This document shows positions 51,890 through 61,125 of a stretch of DNA of 64,000 nucleotides, one piece after another. How positions within the stretch are numbered: position 1 is the stretch's first letter; each line of letters opens with the position of its first letter. The stretch comes from CATQHD01 sp965243165 (GTDB lineage Bacteria; Actinomycetota; Acidimicrobiia; Spongiisociales; Spongiisociaceae), in contig OZ251535.1 of assembly GCA_965243165.1 (NCBI GenBank), positions 2,232,001 through 2,296,000 on the forward strand, given 5' to 3'. The position numbers and the translations under genes are program-made. The notes beneath the pieces were generated by a model. It searched no databases. It had not been told where the DNA came from and worked only from the letters and a program-made list of their open reading frames with translations.

Positions 51890-53473
51890 TCAACTTGTGA
51901 GGAGGGCGCGCAGCGGGGGCGGGGGGTGTTTCCGGCGGGTGGGCCGGGGCCGGATGAGTCTTCGCCGGTGAGGGGGTGAGCGGGGGTCGAGTTGGAGTCC
52001 GTGTCGGTGGACGGCGACGTGGTGGTGGTACCAGCAGAGGGCGGCGAGGTTGTCGGCTTGGTGGGTTCCTCCTTGGGAGCGGGGGGTGACGTGGTGGACT
52101 TCGAGGCGGTGGGTGTTGGTGCATCCGTCGATGACGCAGCCGTCGTCTCGGGCGAGGACGGCTCGTCGGAGGCTGGGGCGGATTTGTTGTTTGGTTCCTC
52201 GGGTGAGGATGCCGCCTTCGGTGATGGTGTGGTGTTCGGCGCGGCCGGTGCAGTGGATGAGGTCGATGGTGCCGGGCCCGACCCTGGGGCCGCCCAGGAT
52301 GTTGACTCCTTGCTCATAGCCTGATTGTTCGGCCAACAGTTGGTCGGCGACGACCATGAGCAGGGGTTGGCGGCGGTTGCGGCCGGCGGCTCGGCGGGCG
52401 GTGCGGAGGATGTCGTCGATGTGCTCTCGGCGGATGGTGCGGTTGGTCTCGTCGGCGTGGTCAGCCCCGCCTTCGGACTGTTCTTCTTCTTCTTCTTCGT
52501 GGGCGGTGTGGTCGGCCCGGTGTTGTTCCCAGGCGGCCAGGTCCTCCACCCGGGCGGCCACGTCTTCGGCGGTGCCGGCCTGGCTGTTGTGGGGGTGGTC
52601 GGTGGTTCGGTCGAGTTCGTCTTGGCACATCGAAGTCAGAGCCAGCGCCCGCCGCAGCCCCGCGTCCGGCCGTACCTGATCGTCTTCGTTGTTGTTGGCG
52701 GGGGGTGTGATCCGCTCCGCGCGTTGTTGGAGGGCTTGGCGGCAGATTTCGCCTTCGTAGCCGCCGAGCTGTCCTGCTACGCGGTAGTGGCTTTCGTCCA
52801 GAGACGGCTGAAACGAAATGTACTGGCCGTCGAAGACGCGCTTCTCGTCGGTGCGGGTCATCTTCCGGAGTTTCGCCAGGAAGCGCTTCACCCGCCCCAA
52901 GTCGAGGCGGCGGGTCTGTTGTATTTGTTCGGGGGTGGCGCCGGCTTCGCGGAGTCGGGTCTCTTCCAGCACCCGCACATACGACAGCCGGCCCTTGCGG
53001 ATAGCGTTGACCGTGCCCTCGTCTATGCGGTCCGCCAGATAGACCAGGTTCTTGGCCGTGTTGCGGTGGACGTCCATCATCGCCGCCGCCAGGTCCACCC
53101 GGCTGGCGTATCCGGCTCGGCGGGCGCCGTCGAAGAGGAACAGGCCCTGTATCCAGTAGAGCTGGTCGCCCCGGGCGCGGCTGATTCCGGCTTGGGCTCG
53201 GACGAGTCCGGCTTCGGCTTTGGCGGTTTCTTTCTCGCGGTGTTCGTCGAAGCTTCGGGTGAAGGGATTTCCCCGGGCCAGGAGCCGCAGGGTGCGGTCG
53301 TAGACGTTCTGGCGTTGTTTCTGGTATTCGCTCATGTGGGCTTGGAGCCACGCGGGGCGCTCCCCGCCCTCGGCTTCGCCCGCCTCGTGGGTGGGGGCGT
53401 CCGTCTCGAGGGTGGGGTCGGCCTCGACGGTGAAGTCTTCGTCGGGGGCTCGGTCGGCCATGAAATCGAACAT
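51890..53473 (-). CDS. HNH endonuclease domain protein (DUF222-like)
   Basis: 527 residues. A helical N-terminal region (about 60-330) resembling DUF222, an acidic low-complexity patch (HEEEEEEQSEGG), and a C-terminal HNH domain: DDGCVIDGCTNTHRLEVHHV, then PRSQGG and DNLAALCWYHHH. The tail is Arg/Pro-rich. Such proteins occur in many paralogues in actinobacteria and are of unclear function. ATG 53473 sits six bases after TATAAT, which would give a leaderless mRNA. Confidence 0.82.
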   Translation of the reverse strand: MFDFMADRAPDEDFTVEADPTLETDAPTHEAGEAEGGERPAWLQAHMSEYQKQRQNVYDRTLRLLARGNPFTRSFDEHREKETAKAEAGLVRAQAGISRARGDQLYWIQGLFLFDGARRAGYASRVDLAAAMMDVHRNTAKNLVYLADRIDEGTVNAIRKGRLSYVRVLEETRLREAGATPEQIQQTRRLDLGRVKRFLAKLRKMTRTDEKRVFDGQYISFQPSLDESHYRVAGQLGGYEGEICRQALQQRAERITPPANNNEDDQVRPDAGLRRALALTSMCQDELDRTTDHPHNSQAGTAEDVAARVEDLAAWEQHRADHTAHEEEEEEQSEGGADHADETNRTIRREHIDDILRTARRAAGRNRRQPLLMVVADQLLAEQSGYEQGVNILGGPRVGPGTIDLIHCTGRAEHHTITEGGILTRGTKQQIRPSLRRAVLARDDGCVIDGCTNTHRLEVHHVTPRSQGGTHQADNLAALCWYHHHVAVHRHGLQLDPRSPPHRRRLIRPRPTRRKHPPPPLRALLTS

Positions 53474-53479
53474 ACCTGC

Positions 53480-53485
53480 ATTATA
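53480..53485 (-). promoter_or_regulatory. -10 element TATAAT of the HNH gene
   Basis: Perfect consensus TATAAT (ATTATA on plus), six bases before the ATG at 53473, so transcription should begin at the start codon. No convincing -35 at 17 bases. Confidence 0.55.
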
Positions 53486-53709
53486 CAACATCCCTATGAC
53501 AAGTAATATTCCCGATTGTCCCAGATTCTTCCAAAATCCAAAATATCCACCGCGGGGACTGATTCGGGGCAGAGACCCGACCGAGAGGCCGAATCGACTC
53601 TGCAGACCCAGGCGCCCCTTCCTCCCAGGGCGGGGAAGAGGCCCGGCGAGCGAGGTCGATGCCTCCGCCCTGCCCTGACTCCGCTCATGTCCGAAGGGCC
53701 CGAGATAAG

Positions 53710-53739
53710 GAAGCGCCCGCAGTTTCCTGCGGGCGCTTC
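53710..53739 (-). terminator. Strong hairpin after the 76-residue repeat protein gene
   Basis: 13-bp perfect stem GAAGCGCCCGCAG / CTGCGGGCGCTTC, loop TTTC, 46 bases past the stop. Only two T follow on the plus strand and CTTATC on the minus strand, so it may be an intrinsic terminator without a full U-tract. Confidence 0.55.
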
Positions 53740-53784
53740 TTGCGGGCGGGAGGAGGAAGTTACGATTCGTCCGCCTCCGGGGGA

Positions 53785-55176
53785 TCATCTGCGGCGGCTG
53801 TGTCCTCCGCGCTCGAAGCTGGACTTCAGCTCCAAGATGCGGTCGGCCTGATCCTGAGAAATCACCCCATCAGACACCAAAGCCGACAACACACCAGCCG
53901 GGCCGTCCACCCGCCCCTTCAACCCAGGACCCTGCGACTCGAACCAAGCCTCGACCGCCGCGACCTCACCCTCCGAGAGCACACCCTCAGAAACCAAAGA
54001 CCCCAACGAACCCGAACCATGCCCGAAACGCCCCCCGCGCTCGAAGCGGGACTTCAGCTCCAAGATGCGGTCGGCCTGATCCTGAGAAATCACCCCATCA
54101 GACACCAAAGCCGACAACACACCAGCCGGGCCGTCCACCCGCCCCTTCAACCCAGGACCCTGCGACTCGAACCAAGCCTCGACCGCCGCGACCTCACCCT
54201 CCGAGAGCACACCCTCAGAAACCAAAGACCCCAACGAACCCGAACCATGCCCGAAACGCCCCCCGCGCTCGAAGCGGGACTTCAGCTCCAAGATGCGGTC
54301 GGCCTGATCCTGAGAAATCACCCCATCAGACACCAAAGCCGACAACACACCGGCCGGATCGTCGAAGCCCCGCTCGAGATCCTGTGACTCGAACCAGCCG
54401 GTGATCGCCGGAACATCATTCTCCGAGAGCACACCCTCAGAAACCAACTCCGCCAACAACCAATCCAAGCCTTTCTGCCGCTCCATTTCTTCGAAGCGGG
54501 ACTTCAGCTCCAAGATGCGGTCGGCCTGATCCTGAGAAATCACCCCATCAGACACCAAAGCCGACAACACACCATCGGGGCCGTCCACCCGCTCCTTCAG
54601 CTCGGGACCCTGCGACTCGAACCAGCCGGTGATCGCCGGAACCTGATCCTCCGAGAGCACACCCTCAGAAACCAGCTCCGCCAACAACCAACCCAGCTCG
54701 TCCACTTCGCCGGACTCCATGCCCTCAAAGCCAGGCATCAGCGCCAAGATGCCGTCGGCCTGATCCTGAGAAATCACCCCATCAGACACCAACGCCGACA
54801 ACACACCGGACGGGCTGTCGAAGCCCCGCTCGAGATCCTGCGAGCCGAACCAGCCGGTGATGGCCGGAACCTGATCCTCCGAGAGCACGCCCTCGGAAAC
54901 CAGCTCCGCCAACATCCAACCCAGCTCGTCCGCTTCCCGGTCCCGGTCGAAGCCTTCCACTGCAGGGCCGGCTTCCGAGTCCTGATCATGGCCTTCCTGT
55001 GAGCCGCCGCCCCCGCTGCCGCCGCTGTCCGCCGCGTCCGTCTGCTCGGAGGCGGCCGCAGCCGCCGTCGTCGCCGGGGCGGCGTCGCTCCCGCCGCCGT
55101 CGGAGGCGGCGGCGATGACAGCGAACAGGGAGACCGATGCCAGGAGGCCGACCAAAGAGATCAATGCCTTCTTCAC
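53785..55176 (-). CDS. Secreted protein of five 76-residue helix-hairpin repeats
   Basis: 463 residues. Signal peptide KKALISLVGLLASVSLFAVIAAA (cleavage near ASD), a Ser/Gly/Ala linker, then five repeats. Each repeat has two related half-units: LVSEGVLSEDQVPAITGWFESQ and LVSDGVISQDQADRILELKSRF, similar in style to SHOCT-like short helical domains. Units 4 and 5 are identical over a 228-bp period, so the array has duplicated recently. No enzymatic motif; a surface or binding role is plausible but unproven. The GTG at 55176 has AAAGGA upstream; an in-frame GTG lies at 55197. Confidence 0.82.
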   Translation of the reverse strand: MKKALISLVGLLASVSLFAVIAAASDGGGSDAAPATTAAAAASEQTDAADSGGSGGGGSQEGHDQDSEAGPAVEGFDRDREADELGWMLAELVSEGVLSEDQVPAITGWFGSQDLERGFDSPSGVLSALVSDGVISQDQADGILALMPGFEGMESGEVDELGWLLAELVSEGVLSEDQVPAITGWFESQGPELKERVDGPDGVLSALVSDGVISQDQADRILELKSRFEEMERQKGLDWLLAELVSEGVLSENDVPAITGWFESQDLERGFDDPAGVLSALVSDGVISQDQADRILELKSRFERGGRFGHGSGSLGSLVSEGVLSEGEVAAVEAWFESQGPGLKGRVDGPAGVLSALVSDGVISQDQADRILELKSRFERGGRFGHGSGSLGSLVSEGVLSEGEVAAVEAWFESQGPGLKGRVDGPAGVLSALVSDGVISQDQADRILELKSSFERGGHSRRR

Positions 55177-55327
55177 GGTTGTTCCTTTCTCGTTCACGAC
55201 GATCGAATTTCGATCGCGCCGACAGCGTCCGCCGGCGAGGTTTGAGGAACCTGAAAGGAAGCTAAGACACGAATGAGAAAGGAAACCGGGGCGAATCCGT
55301 CGGCTTCGGAGGGCTATCCTGGCGCTC

Positions 55328-55420
55328 GTGCCGACCCGTTATCTGATCATCGGCGCCCTGGCCACCGCGCTGGTGATACTGGCGGGGGTGGGGGCGTGGT
55401 TCCTGCTCGGCCTGCTGTAA
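55328..55420 (+). CDS. Tiny single-span membrane peptide
   Basis: 30 residues, M-PTRYLIIGALATALVILAG then VGAWFLLGLL: one hydrophobic segment. Too short for usual gene calling. GTG start, no good Shine-Dalgarno sequence, TAA stop. May be a small membrane protein or chance. Confidence 0.35.
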   Translation: MPTRYLIIGALATALVILAGVGAWFLLGLL

Positions 55421-55446
55421 GCCCCAAATTCGAGCTGAGCAGGCAG

Positions 55447-55650
55447 TCAGACAGGCCGGAAGCCTCGGTTCCTGGCTTCGGCCAGAGTGTCGGGGGCAAA
55501 GGCTTGTATCAGCTTGCGGCCGAGCAGGTCTTCGTTCTCCATCCGCTGCCGGAGCAGGGCGAACTGCTCGGAGTCGTCGCAGTCGTGGACAGCCATGCCG
55601 TCCCGCACCCCTATGAACCGGAACCCTTCGAAACGCGGCAAGCGCGGCAT
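55447..55650 (-). CDS. Small hypothetical protein
   Basis: 67 residues with no known family, RFEGFRFIGVRDGMAVHDCDD then an Arg/Leu-rich helical part. It lies 16 bases after the Zn-ribbon gene in the same direction, so probably is the last gene of that operon. Confidence 0.5.
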   Translation of the reverse strand: MPRLPRFEGFRFIGVRDGMAVHDCDDSEQFALLRQRMENEDLLGRKLIQAFAPDTLAEARNRGFRPV

Positions 55651-55666
55651 CGCAGTCGGTACCTCC

Positions 55667-55984
55667 TCAGCGCGCCCAGGCGCCGGCGGCGGGGCCGGTT
55701 CGTAGGTCCACCTCTAATCCGCACATCGGGCAGGGGGCAACTTCGACGTCCCCCACGATGAAGCTGAAGCCGCACTCCGGATCAGGGCAAGCCGCCCTCC
55801 GGGAAGGGGCCTCCGGGGGCGGGGGCGCAAGCGGAGGCGCGGCGGTCGGCCCCAAGGGGTCTGCCCCGGCGCCGGGGCCTTCGGCGCCCCGCACCTCGTT
55901 GGTCACCCCGCAAGCCGGACAGACATAACGGCCCGGAGCGGGAACCTCGAAACCCGCCCCGCAGCGTCCACAACGCGCTCTCAT
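55667..55984 (-). CDS. Zinc-ribbon protein
   Basis: 105 residues with two zinc ribbons: CGRCG and CPACG at the N-terminus, CPDPECG and CPMCG at the C-terminus, joined by a Pro-rich linker. No enzymatic domain. Its ATG overlaps the stop of the upstream membrane protein (ATGA), so the two act together. Role unknown, possibly as an adaptor. Confidence 0.65.
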   Translation of the reverse strand: MRARCGRCGAGFEVPAPGRYVCPACGVTNEVRGAEGPGAGADPLGPTAAPPLAPPPPEAPSRRAACPDPECGFSFIVGDVEVAPCPMCGLEVDLRTGPAAGAWAR

Positions 55985-56427
55985 ACCAGCTCCTGTTCGT
56001 CGACTCGTTCGCCCAACGCGCCGATATCGGCCAGATAACCGGCTTCGCCGGCCAGCACCGCCGCGATATCGGCCGGCGAGTATTCACGTCCGCTCCTCGA
56101 CAGCTCGCGGCGGATGTATTCCACGGCGTTGCCCTCCCCTCCGGCCACCACCACCAAACCACTCCGTTGGCGGGCCGGAACGGCCAAGCCCTGCAGGTAG
56201 TGGGCGGACCACTCGATTATTCGGCGCACGCCGTCCGGGCCGACCCGCTCCGCAACCGCCGGGTCGAGGGCGTCCAAGGTAAAGGATACCGCGTCGTTGA
56301 TCACGTAGACCGGATGCGCCGCCGCCGCCCTCCGGCTGCGCGCCTCCATCAGCGCCGCCGCCGCCAGAGCGGCCAGGATGAGAACGAACAGCAGAGCGCC
56401 GAGCGCCGCCAAAGCACCGGAGGGCAT
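55981..56427 (-). CDS. Membrane-anchored hypothetical protein
   Basis: 148 residues. An N-terminal hydrophobic helix (residues 4-25, GALAALGALLFVLILAALAAAAL) precedes a soluble domain with INDAVSFTLDALDPAVAERVGPDGVRRIIEW and GEGNAVEYIRRELSRSGREY. I do not recognise it. First gene of a three-gene unit with the Zn-ribbon protein. Confidence 0.6.
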   Translation of the reverse strand: MPSGALAALGALLFVLILAALAAAALMEARSRRAAAAHPVYVINDAVSFTLDALDPAVAERVGPDGVRRIIEWSAHYLQGLAVPARQRSGLVVVAGGEGNAVEYIRRELSRSGREYSPADIAAVLAGEAGYLADIGALGERVDEQELV

Positions 56428-56487
56428 AGCCGTAGCCTACCCGCCCAACAGTTCCGGCGAACCACCGGCAAGCCCCGCCCAGACCTG

Positions 56488-56554
56488 CCCCGATACTTCA
56501 CGAGAGCGGGGGCGGGCGGTGAAATACGCGCCCGCATCCCTTCTGACCTGGGGT
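56488..56554 (+). repeat. Dispersed repeat R1, copy f (short)
   Basis: CCCCGATACTTCACGAGAG through CTTCTGACCTGGGG. Only the conserved core remains; the palindromic arm is missing. It lies between the stop of the beta-propeller lipoprotein and the membrane-protein start. Confidence 0.7.
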
Positions 56555-56562
56555 AAGAACGA

Positions 56563-58833
56563 TCAGGGTATGTCGACCGGGAGGGGTTCGGGAACGCCGC
56601 CGCCGCCGTAACCCTCGAAGGGGAACTCGATCCAAGCCCGTTCGGACAGGGACGCCAGATCCGAGGCCTTCAGGCCGCTGTCCGAGAGGGTGAACAGGTT
56701 GGGGCCGATCACCAGGGACCGCCGGATCGGGACGGTCTCATCGCCGTAGTAACCGTTCTCCACGATGATCTCGCCGCCGTCTGCGAAGGTCGTGTTCGGC
56801 TTGTCGTCGAAGCCGGCGGGTTTCGGCTGCGCCCACGAGGGCCGGTGCTCGATGAAGCCCAGGTCTTCGATGCCGCCTTCCCCGGCCTTCAGCACCTTCG
56901 CCCCGGAGAACCACTGCCAGTAGTCGCCCTCGTAGCCCGCCCATCCGACCGGCAGCACCAACGTCTCGGTGGGCGGCCAGTACAGGAACGCCCGGTGGTC
57001 GAACTCGACTTCGGAGCTGGAGGACTCCGCCAGGGTGAACTGGTGGGTGCGGACCGGGTCCGACAGGTCGGACACGTCGAAGATCGACACCTGCGTTCCG
57101 CTGATCACGCCCCGCTCGTCGGCGTCCTGGCCCACCCCGAGCAGCAGCCCGTCGCCGATCGGATGCAGGTAGGCGGAGTAACCCAGGATCTTGAGCTCGC
57201 CCATCACCTGCGGATTGGCCGGGTCGGACAGGTCGATCGTGTAGAGCGGGTCGGTCTGGCGGAAGGTAACCACGTAGCCGACCTCGCCTATGAACCGCAC
57301 GGCGAATATCCGCTCACCCGGGCCGAGGCCCCCCACCGACCCTGCGGTCCGCAGCTCCCTTCCTTCCTGTTCCAACACGTCCACCCGGCTCTCGGTGTCT
57401 TCGTTCCACCAGCCCCAGGGCGGCGCATTGGTGGAAGCCACCCGCAGGTAGCCGTCGTGCTCGGACATGGCGAACTGGTTGAGCAGGTAACCGGAGACGG
57501 CGCCGCTGGCCGTGTACTCCGGCCCGCCGGGGCCGCCGACGGAGAACCGGTGGATGTGGGTGGTCAGAGCATCCGCCTCCTCGCGGGCCTGTTCGTCGTC
57601 CTCGAAGACCCTCCAATCGATCCACCGCTGGGTGGCGACGTAGAGGTTTTCCTGCGAGGCGTAGACCGTGTCGCCGCCCGACACCACGGTGGCCACCGCC
57701 CCCGGCTCGATCCCGTCTTCCGGGTCGACGGCCAGCACCGTGAGCAGCGAGAAACCGGAGAACTCCCGGGGGGCGTAGGCCTTGGAACAGTCGACCAGCA
57801 TCCCTTCCGAAAGGGCAGAAGAGGCGCCTGTCAAGGTATAGAAAGGCATCCAGTCCTCCAGGGTCGATTCCTGGATGACCAGGCGGTTGACCTGCTCCGC
57901 CCTTGCCCTGGCGGACTCGGAATCGCTGGAGGGGTAGAGGAACTCGAAACGGACTCCGGGCTCATATGCCAGCACCAGGTTGGCCCGGCCCTCCGCCAGC
58001 CGGGCCGAAATGAACCTTCCCTCCGCCGAGAGGGTCCTCACCTTCTGCATGGCCGCGGGGTCGGAGAGGTCGATCTGATGCACCAGGGTGACCTCGCCCT
58101 CGTCCGTGTAGCTAGACGCCATCAGCAGGGCGGAGCTGCCCGCCAGGAACATCTGATGGTTCCACGCCTCCCGATCATCGCCGCCCGCGGACCGCAGGTC
58201 GAGGGAAGAGACCAGCTCCGGGGCGCCGGAAGCGGCGTCGATGTAGTGGAGGACGCCTTGGGCCAGCGCCAGGATGCGGCGCCCGTCGGTCTTCACCAGG
58301 TCGGGCTCGTCCACCCCCGCCTCTTGGACGTTGGTGGTCGAGAAATCTCGGCCGGCGGACCCGCCGCCGCCGGAAGCTGCCTCGTCCGCCGATGCCATGG
58401 CCGATTCAACCATGGGCGCCGGGGCCGGGGCCGCGGTCGTTGCCATTGCTTCCTCGCTTGCGGACGACGCCATATCGAATGCCGCCTCGGGGACCCCGAA
58501 GAACGGGGACCCGTTGTCGAAGCCGTAGGGGCCCACCCGCTCCAGCGCCTCCGCCTTCAGGCGGTCGAGGAAGGCGTCGCACGAGTCGTACTCCACCAGC
58601 TGGGAAGCGAACAGCCCCGCAGGAAAGTCCGGTGCGGCGGAATAGGAGGTAGACGGCGCGGTGGATGAGGAGACGGTCCCCTCCGCCCCGTCCGAAACCG
58701 GCCCCGCGGCCGTGTCCTCCGCCGCGGCCGCAGCACTGGTCTGCGGCGGGTCGGTGTCGGATGCGGCCGGCTCGGAGGCGCAGGCGCCCGCCGACAGCGC
58801 CGTTGCCGCCAGCCAGATCGTCAGCTTCTTCAT
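56563..58833 (-). CDS. Beta-propeller-domain lipoprotein
   Basis: 756 residues. KKLTIWLAATALSAGAC is a signal peptide with Cys18 as a probable lipidation site. A low-complexity Ala/Ser/Thr region follows (about 20-60). The signature TTNVQEAGVDEPDLVKTDG (about 155-175) opens the secreted C-terminal beta-propeller family that is common in archaea and actinobacteria. Many Trp/Tyr/Asp repeats fit a multi-bladed propeller; no catalytic residues were seen. ATG 58833 with GGAGGTGGAG upstream. Divergent from sufC. Confidence 0.82.
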   Translation of the reverse strand: MKKLTIWLAATALSAGACASEPAASDTDPPQTSAAAAAEDTAAGPVSDGAEGTVSSSTAPSTSYSAAPDFPAGLFASQLVEYDSCDAFLDRLKAEALERVGPYGFDNGSPFFGVPEAAFDMASSASEEAMATTAAPAPAPMVESAMASADEAASGGGGSAGRDFSTTNVQEAGVDEPDLVKTDGRRILALAQGVLHYIDAASGAPELVSSLDLRSAGGDDREAWNHQMFLAGSSALLMASSYTDEGEVTLVHQIDLSDPAAMQKVRTLSAEGRFISARLAEGRANLVLAYEPGVRFEFLYPSSDSESARARAEQVNRLVIQESTLEDWMPFYTLTGASSALSEGMLVDCSKAYAPREFSGFSLLTVLAVDPEDGIEPGAVATVVSGGDTVYASQENLYVATQRWIDWRVFEDDEQAREEADALTTHIHRFSVGGPGGPEYTASGAVSGYLLNQFAMSEHDGYLRVASTNAPPWGWWNEDTESRVDVLEQEGRELRTAGSVGGLGPGERIFAVRFIGEVGYVVTFRQTDPLYTIDLSDPANPQVMGELKILGYSAYLHPIGDGLLLGVGQDADERGVISGTQVSIFDVSDLSDPVRTHQFTLAESSSSEVEFDHRAFLYWPPTETLVLPVGWAGYEGDYWQWFSGAKVLKAGEGGIEDLGFIEHRPSWAQPKPAGFDDKPNTTFADGGEIIVENGYYGDETVPIRRSLVIGPNLFTLSDSGLKASDLASLSERAWIEFPFEGYGGGGVPEPLPVDIP

Positions 58834-59032
58834 GATCTCCACCTCCAGTTCGAGGCTATCGTCCGAAAACTCTCTCGCCAGTTCGATGCTCTTGTATATT
58901 CTGACGCGCGGAAGGCCTGTTTGGTTCCCGCCCGCCGGCACCGCCCCCGGGGTTGCGCCGCGAGCGCGGTTCCGCATGAAAGCGGCGGCAATTACCCTTG
59001 AGGGAGAAACCGGCCCGCCCATTGGAGAACCC

Positions 59033-59803
59033 TTGACCGAAACGGCCCCCTTGCTCGCCATCGAAGATCTGCATGTTGCCGTGGAAGGCGAACCGATCCT
59101 GCGCGGGGTGGACCTGGCCGTGCATCGGGGGGAGATCCACACCATCATGGGTCCCAACGGGTCGGGCAAATCGACCCTGGCCAAGGTGCTGATGGGGCAT
59201 CCGGCCTATGAGATCACCGCCGGAAGGGTGTGCTTCGACGGGGAGGACATCACGGAGGACGACCCCCCGTCCCGAGCCAGGAAGGGCATGTTCCTGGCCT
59301 TCCAGCACCCCGAGGCGATCCCCGGGGTGTCGGTGGTCAACTTCCTCCGCACCGCGCTGAGCAACCGGACAGGGATCAACTACACGGTGCTGGAGCTGCG
59401 CCTGAAGGTGATGGACGCCATGGCGTCGCTGGGCATCGACGACAGCTTCGCCGACCGGTATCTGAACGAGGGCTTCTCGGGCGGGGAGCGCAAGCGCAAC
59501 GAGGTGCTGCAGATGGCAGTGCTCGAACCGGAGCTGGCCGTCATGGACGAGACCGACTCCGGCCTCGACATCGACGCCCTGCGCACCGTGGCCGAGGGGG
59601 TGAACCGGCTGGCCGGACCGGAACGGGCCTTCTTGATCATCACCCATTACCAGCGGCTGCTCGACCACGTCACCCCCGACCGGGTTCATGTGCTGGTGAA
59701 CGGGCGGATCGCGGTCTCGGGAGGGGCGGACCTGGCCCGGCGGCTGGAAGAGGAGGGCTACGAGGCGTTCCGCCGGGCCGGCGCCGGGGCGGGCCGGGAA
59801 TGA
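59033..59803 (+). CDS. sufC: Fe-S assembly ATPase SufC
   Basis: 256-residue ABC-type ATPase of the SUF Fe-S pathway. LLAIEDLHVAVEGEPILRGVDL, Walker A GPNGSGKST, FLAFQHPEAIPGVSV (SufC-specific), signature FSGGERKRNEVLQM, and Walker B LAVMDETDSGLD. TTG 59033 with TGGAGAAC upstream; an in-frame ATG lies at 58976. No sufB or sufD precedes it here, unlike most suf operons. Overlaps sufS by ATGA. Confidence 0.94.
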   Translation: MTETAPLLAIEDLHVAVEGEPILRGVDLAVHRGEIHTIMGPNGSGKSTLAKVLMGHPAYEITAGRVCFDGEDITEDDPPSRARKGMFLAFQHPEAIPGVSVVNFLRTALSNRTGINYTVLELRLKVMDAMASLGIDDSFADRYLNEGFSGGERKRNEVLQMAVLEPELAVMDETDSGLDIDALRTVAEGVNRLAGPERAFLIITHYQRLLDHVTPDRVHVLVNGRIAVSGGADLARRLEEEGYEAFRRAGAGAGRE

Positions 59804-61029
59804 TCGACCAAGCCCGCATCCGTTCCGACTTCCCGATCCTGGACCGCGAGATCAACGGACGGCGGCTGGTGTTCCTCGACTCGGCGGCCAGCTCCCAGAA
59901 GCCCGCTCCGGTGCTCGACGCCCTCATGGATTTGTACCGAAGCGCCTACGCCAATGTGCATCGCGGCGCCTACACCCTCTCCATCGAGGCCACGGAAGCC
60001 TTCGAGGAGGCGCGGCGCAAGGTGGCCCGCTTCCTCAACGCCGCCCGCGAGGAGGAGGTGGTATTCACCCGCAGCGCCACCGCCGCCGTGAACCTGTTGG
60101 CCTACGGATGGGGCCTCGACAACCTGAAGCCCGGCGACCGGGTGCTCACCAGCGTGATGGAACACCACTCCAACATCGTGCCGTGGCAGATCATCGCCCG
60201 CCGCACCGGCGCCGAGCTGGCCTACCTGGAGATCACCGACGACTTCCGCATCGATCTGGAGTCGGCCGAAGACCGCTTCGACGAACGGGTGAAGATCGCG
60301 GCCCTGTCGGGAATGTCCAACGTGCTGGGAACCATGCCGCCCGTGGCCGAGATCGCCCGGATGGCCCGAGAGGCGGGGGCGGTGCTGCTGGTGGACGGGG
60401 CGCAGCTGGTGCCGCACGCCCCGGTGGACGTCCAGGCGCTGGGCGCCGACTTCTTGGCCTTCTCGGGGCACAAGATGCTGGGCCCCACCGGGATCGGGGT
60501 GCTGTGGGGGCGGGGGGAGCTGCTGGAGCGGATGGAACCGGCGGAGGGGGGCGGGGAGATGATCCGCGACGTCCGCCTGTTCGAGTCCACCTGGGCGCCG
60601 GTCCCGCAGAAGTTCGAGGCGGGCACCCCGCCGTTCGCCGAGGCGGTGGGACTGGGGGCGGCGGTCGACTACCTGTCGGAGATCGGGATGGACCGGGTGC
60701 TGGAACACGACCGGCGGCTGACCGCCTACGCGCTGGAACGCCTGGGAGAGGTGCCCGGCCTGGCAGTCCAGGGGCCTTCGGACACCGCCGACCGGGGCGG
60801 GGTGGTCAGCTTCGACATACCCGGAATCCACGCCCACGACATAGCCACCATCCTCGACGAGCACGGGGTGGCGGTGCGGGCCGGGCACCACTGCGCCAAA
60901 CCCCTGATGCGGCGCCTGGGTCTGGTTGCCACCGCCCGCGCCTCCTTCTACATATACAACGAGACCGAGGACGTCGACGCCTTGGTAGAGGCCTTGGGCG
61001 CGGCCCGGCGGCTGTTCGGCCTCCCCTGA
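59800..61029 (+). CDS. sufS: Cysteine desulfurase SufS
   Basis: 409-residue PLP enzyme that supplies sulfur from cysteine. ANVHRGAYTLSIEATEAFEEAR, SVMEHHSNIVPWQ, the PLP Lys225 in FSGHKMLGPTG, and the active-site Cys in RAGHHCAKPLM mark the SufS subgroup. Second in sufC-sufS-sufU. Confidence 0.95.
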   Translation: MIDQARIRSDFPILDREINGRRLVFLDSAASSQKPAPVLDALMDLYRSAYANVHRGAYTLSIEATEAFEEARRKVARFLNAAREEEVVFTRSATAAVNLLAYGWGLDNLKPGDRVLTSVMEHHSNIVPWQIIARRTGAELAYLEITDDFRIDLESAEDRFDERVKIAALSGMSNVLGTMPPVAEIARMAREAGAVLLVDGAQLVPHAPVDVQALGADFLAFSGHKMLGPTGIGVLWGRGELLERMEPAEGGGEMIRDVRLFESTWAPVPQKFEAGTPPFAEAVGLGAAVDYLSEIGMDRVLEHDRRLTAYALERLGEVPGLAVQGPSDTADRGGVVSFDIPGIHAHDIATILDEHGVAVRAGHHCAKPLMRRLGLVATARASFYIYNETEDVDALVEALGAARRLFGLP

Positions 61030-61125
61030 TCGGTCGGGGCAGGGCCGGCGCAGTGCAGGAGAAAACCGTGCGGCCGCCCGCACCGGGGATCCGCCCCGAA
61101 TCGGCGCCCGGAACAGGAACTGCCG

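Noticed and set aside
51860..53788. Extending the HNH protein upstream to 53788
   Set aside because: The extra residues read through the TATAAT promoter and the hairpin; they are Arg/Pro-rich and not family-like.
53785..54700. CRISPR-like repetitive DNA
   Set aside because: The period is 228 bp, units are coding, and there are no short repeats with unique spacers.
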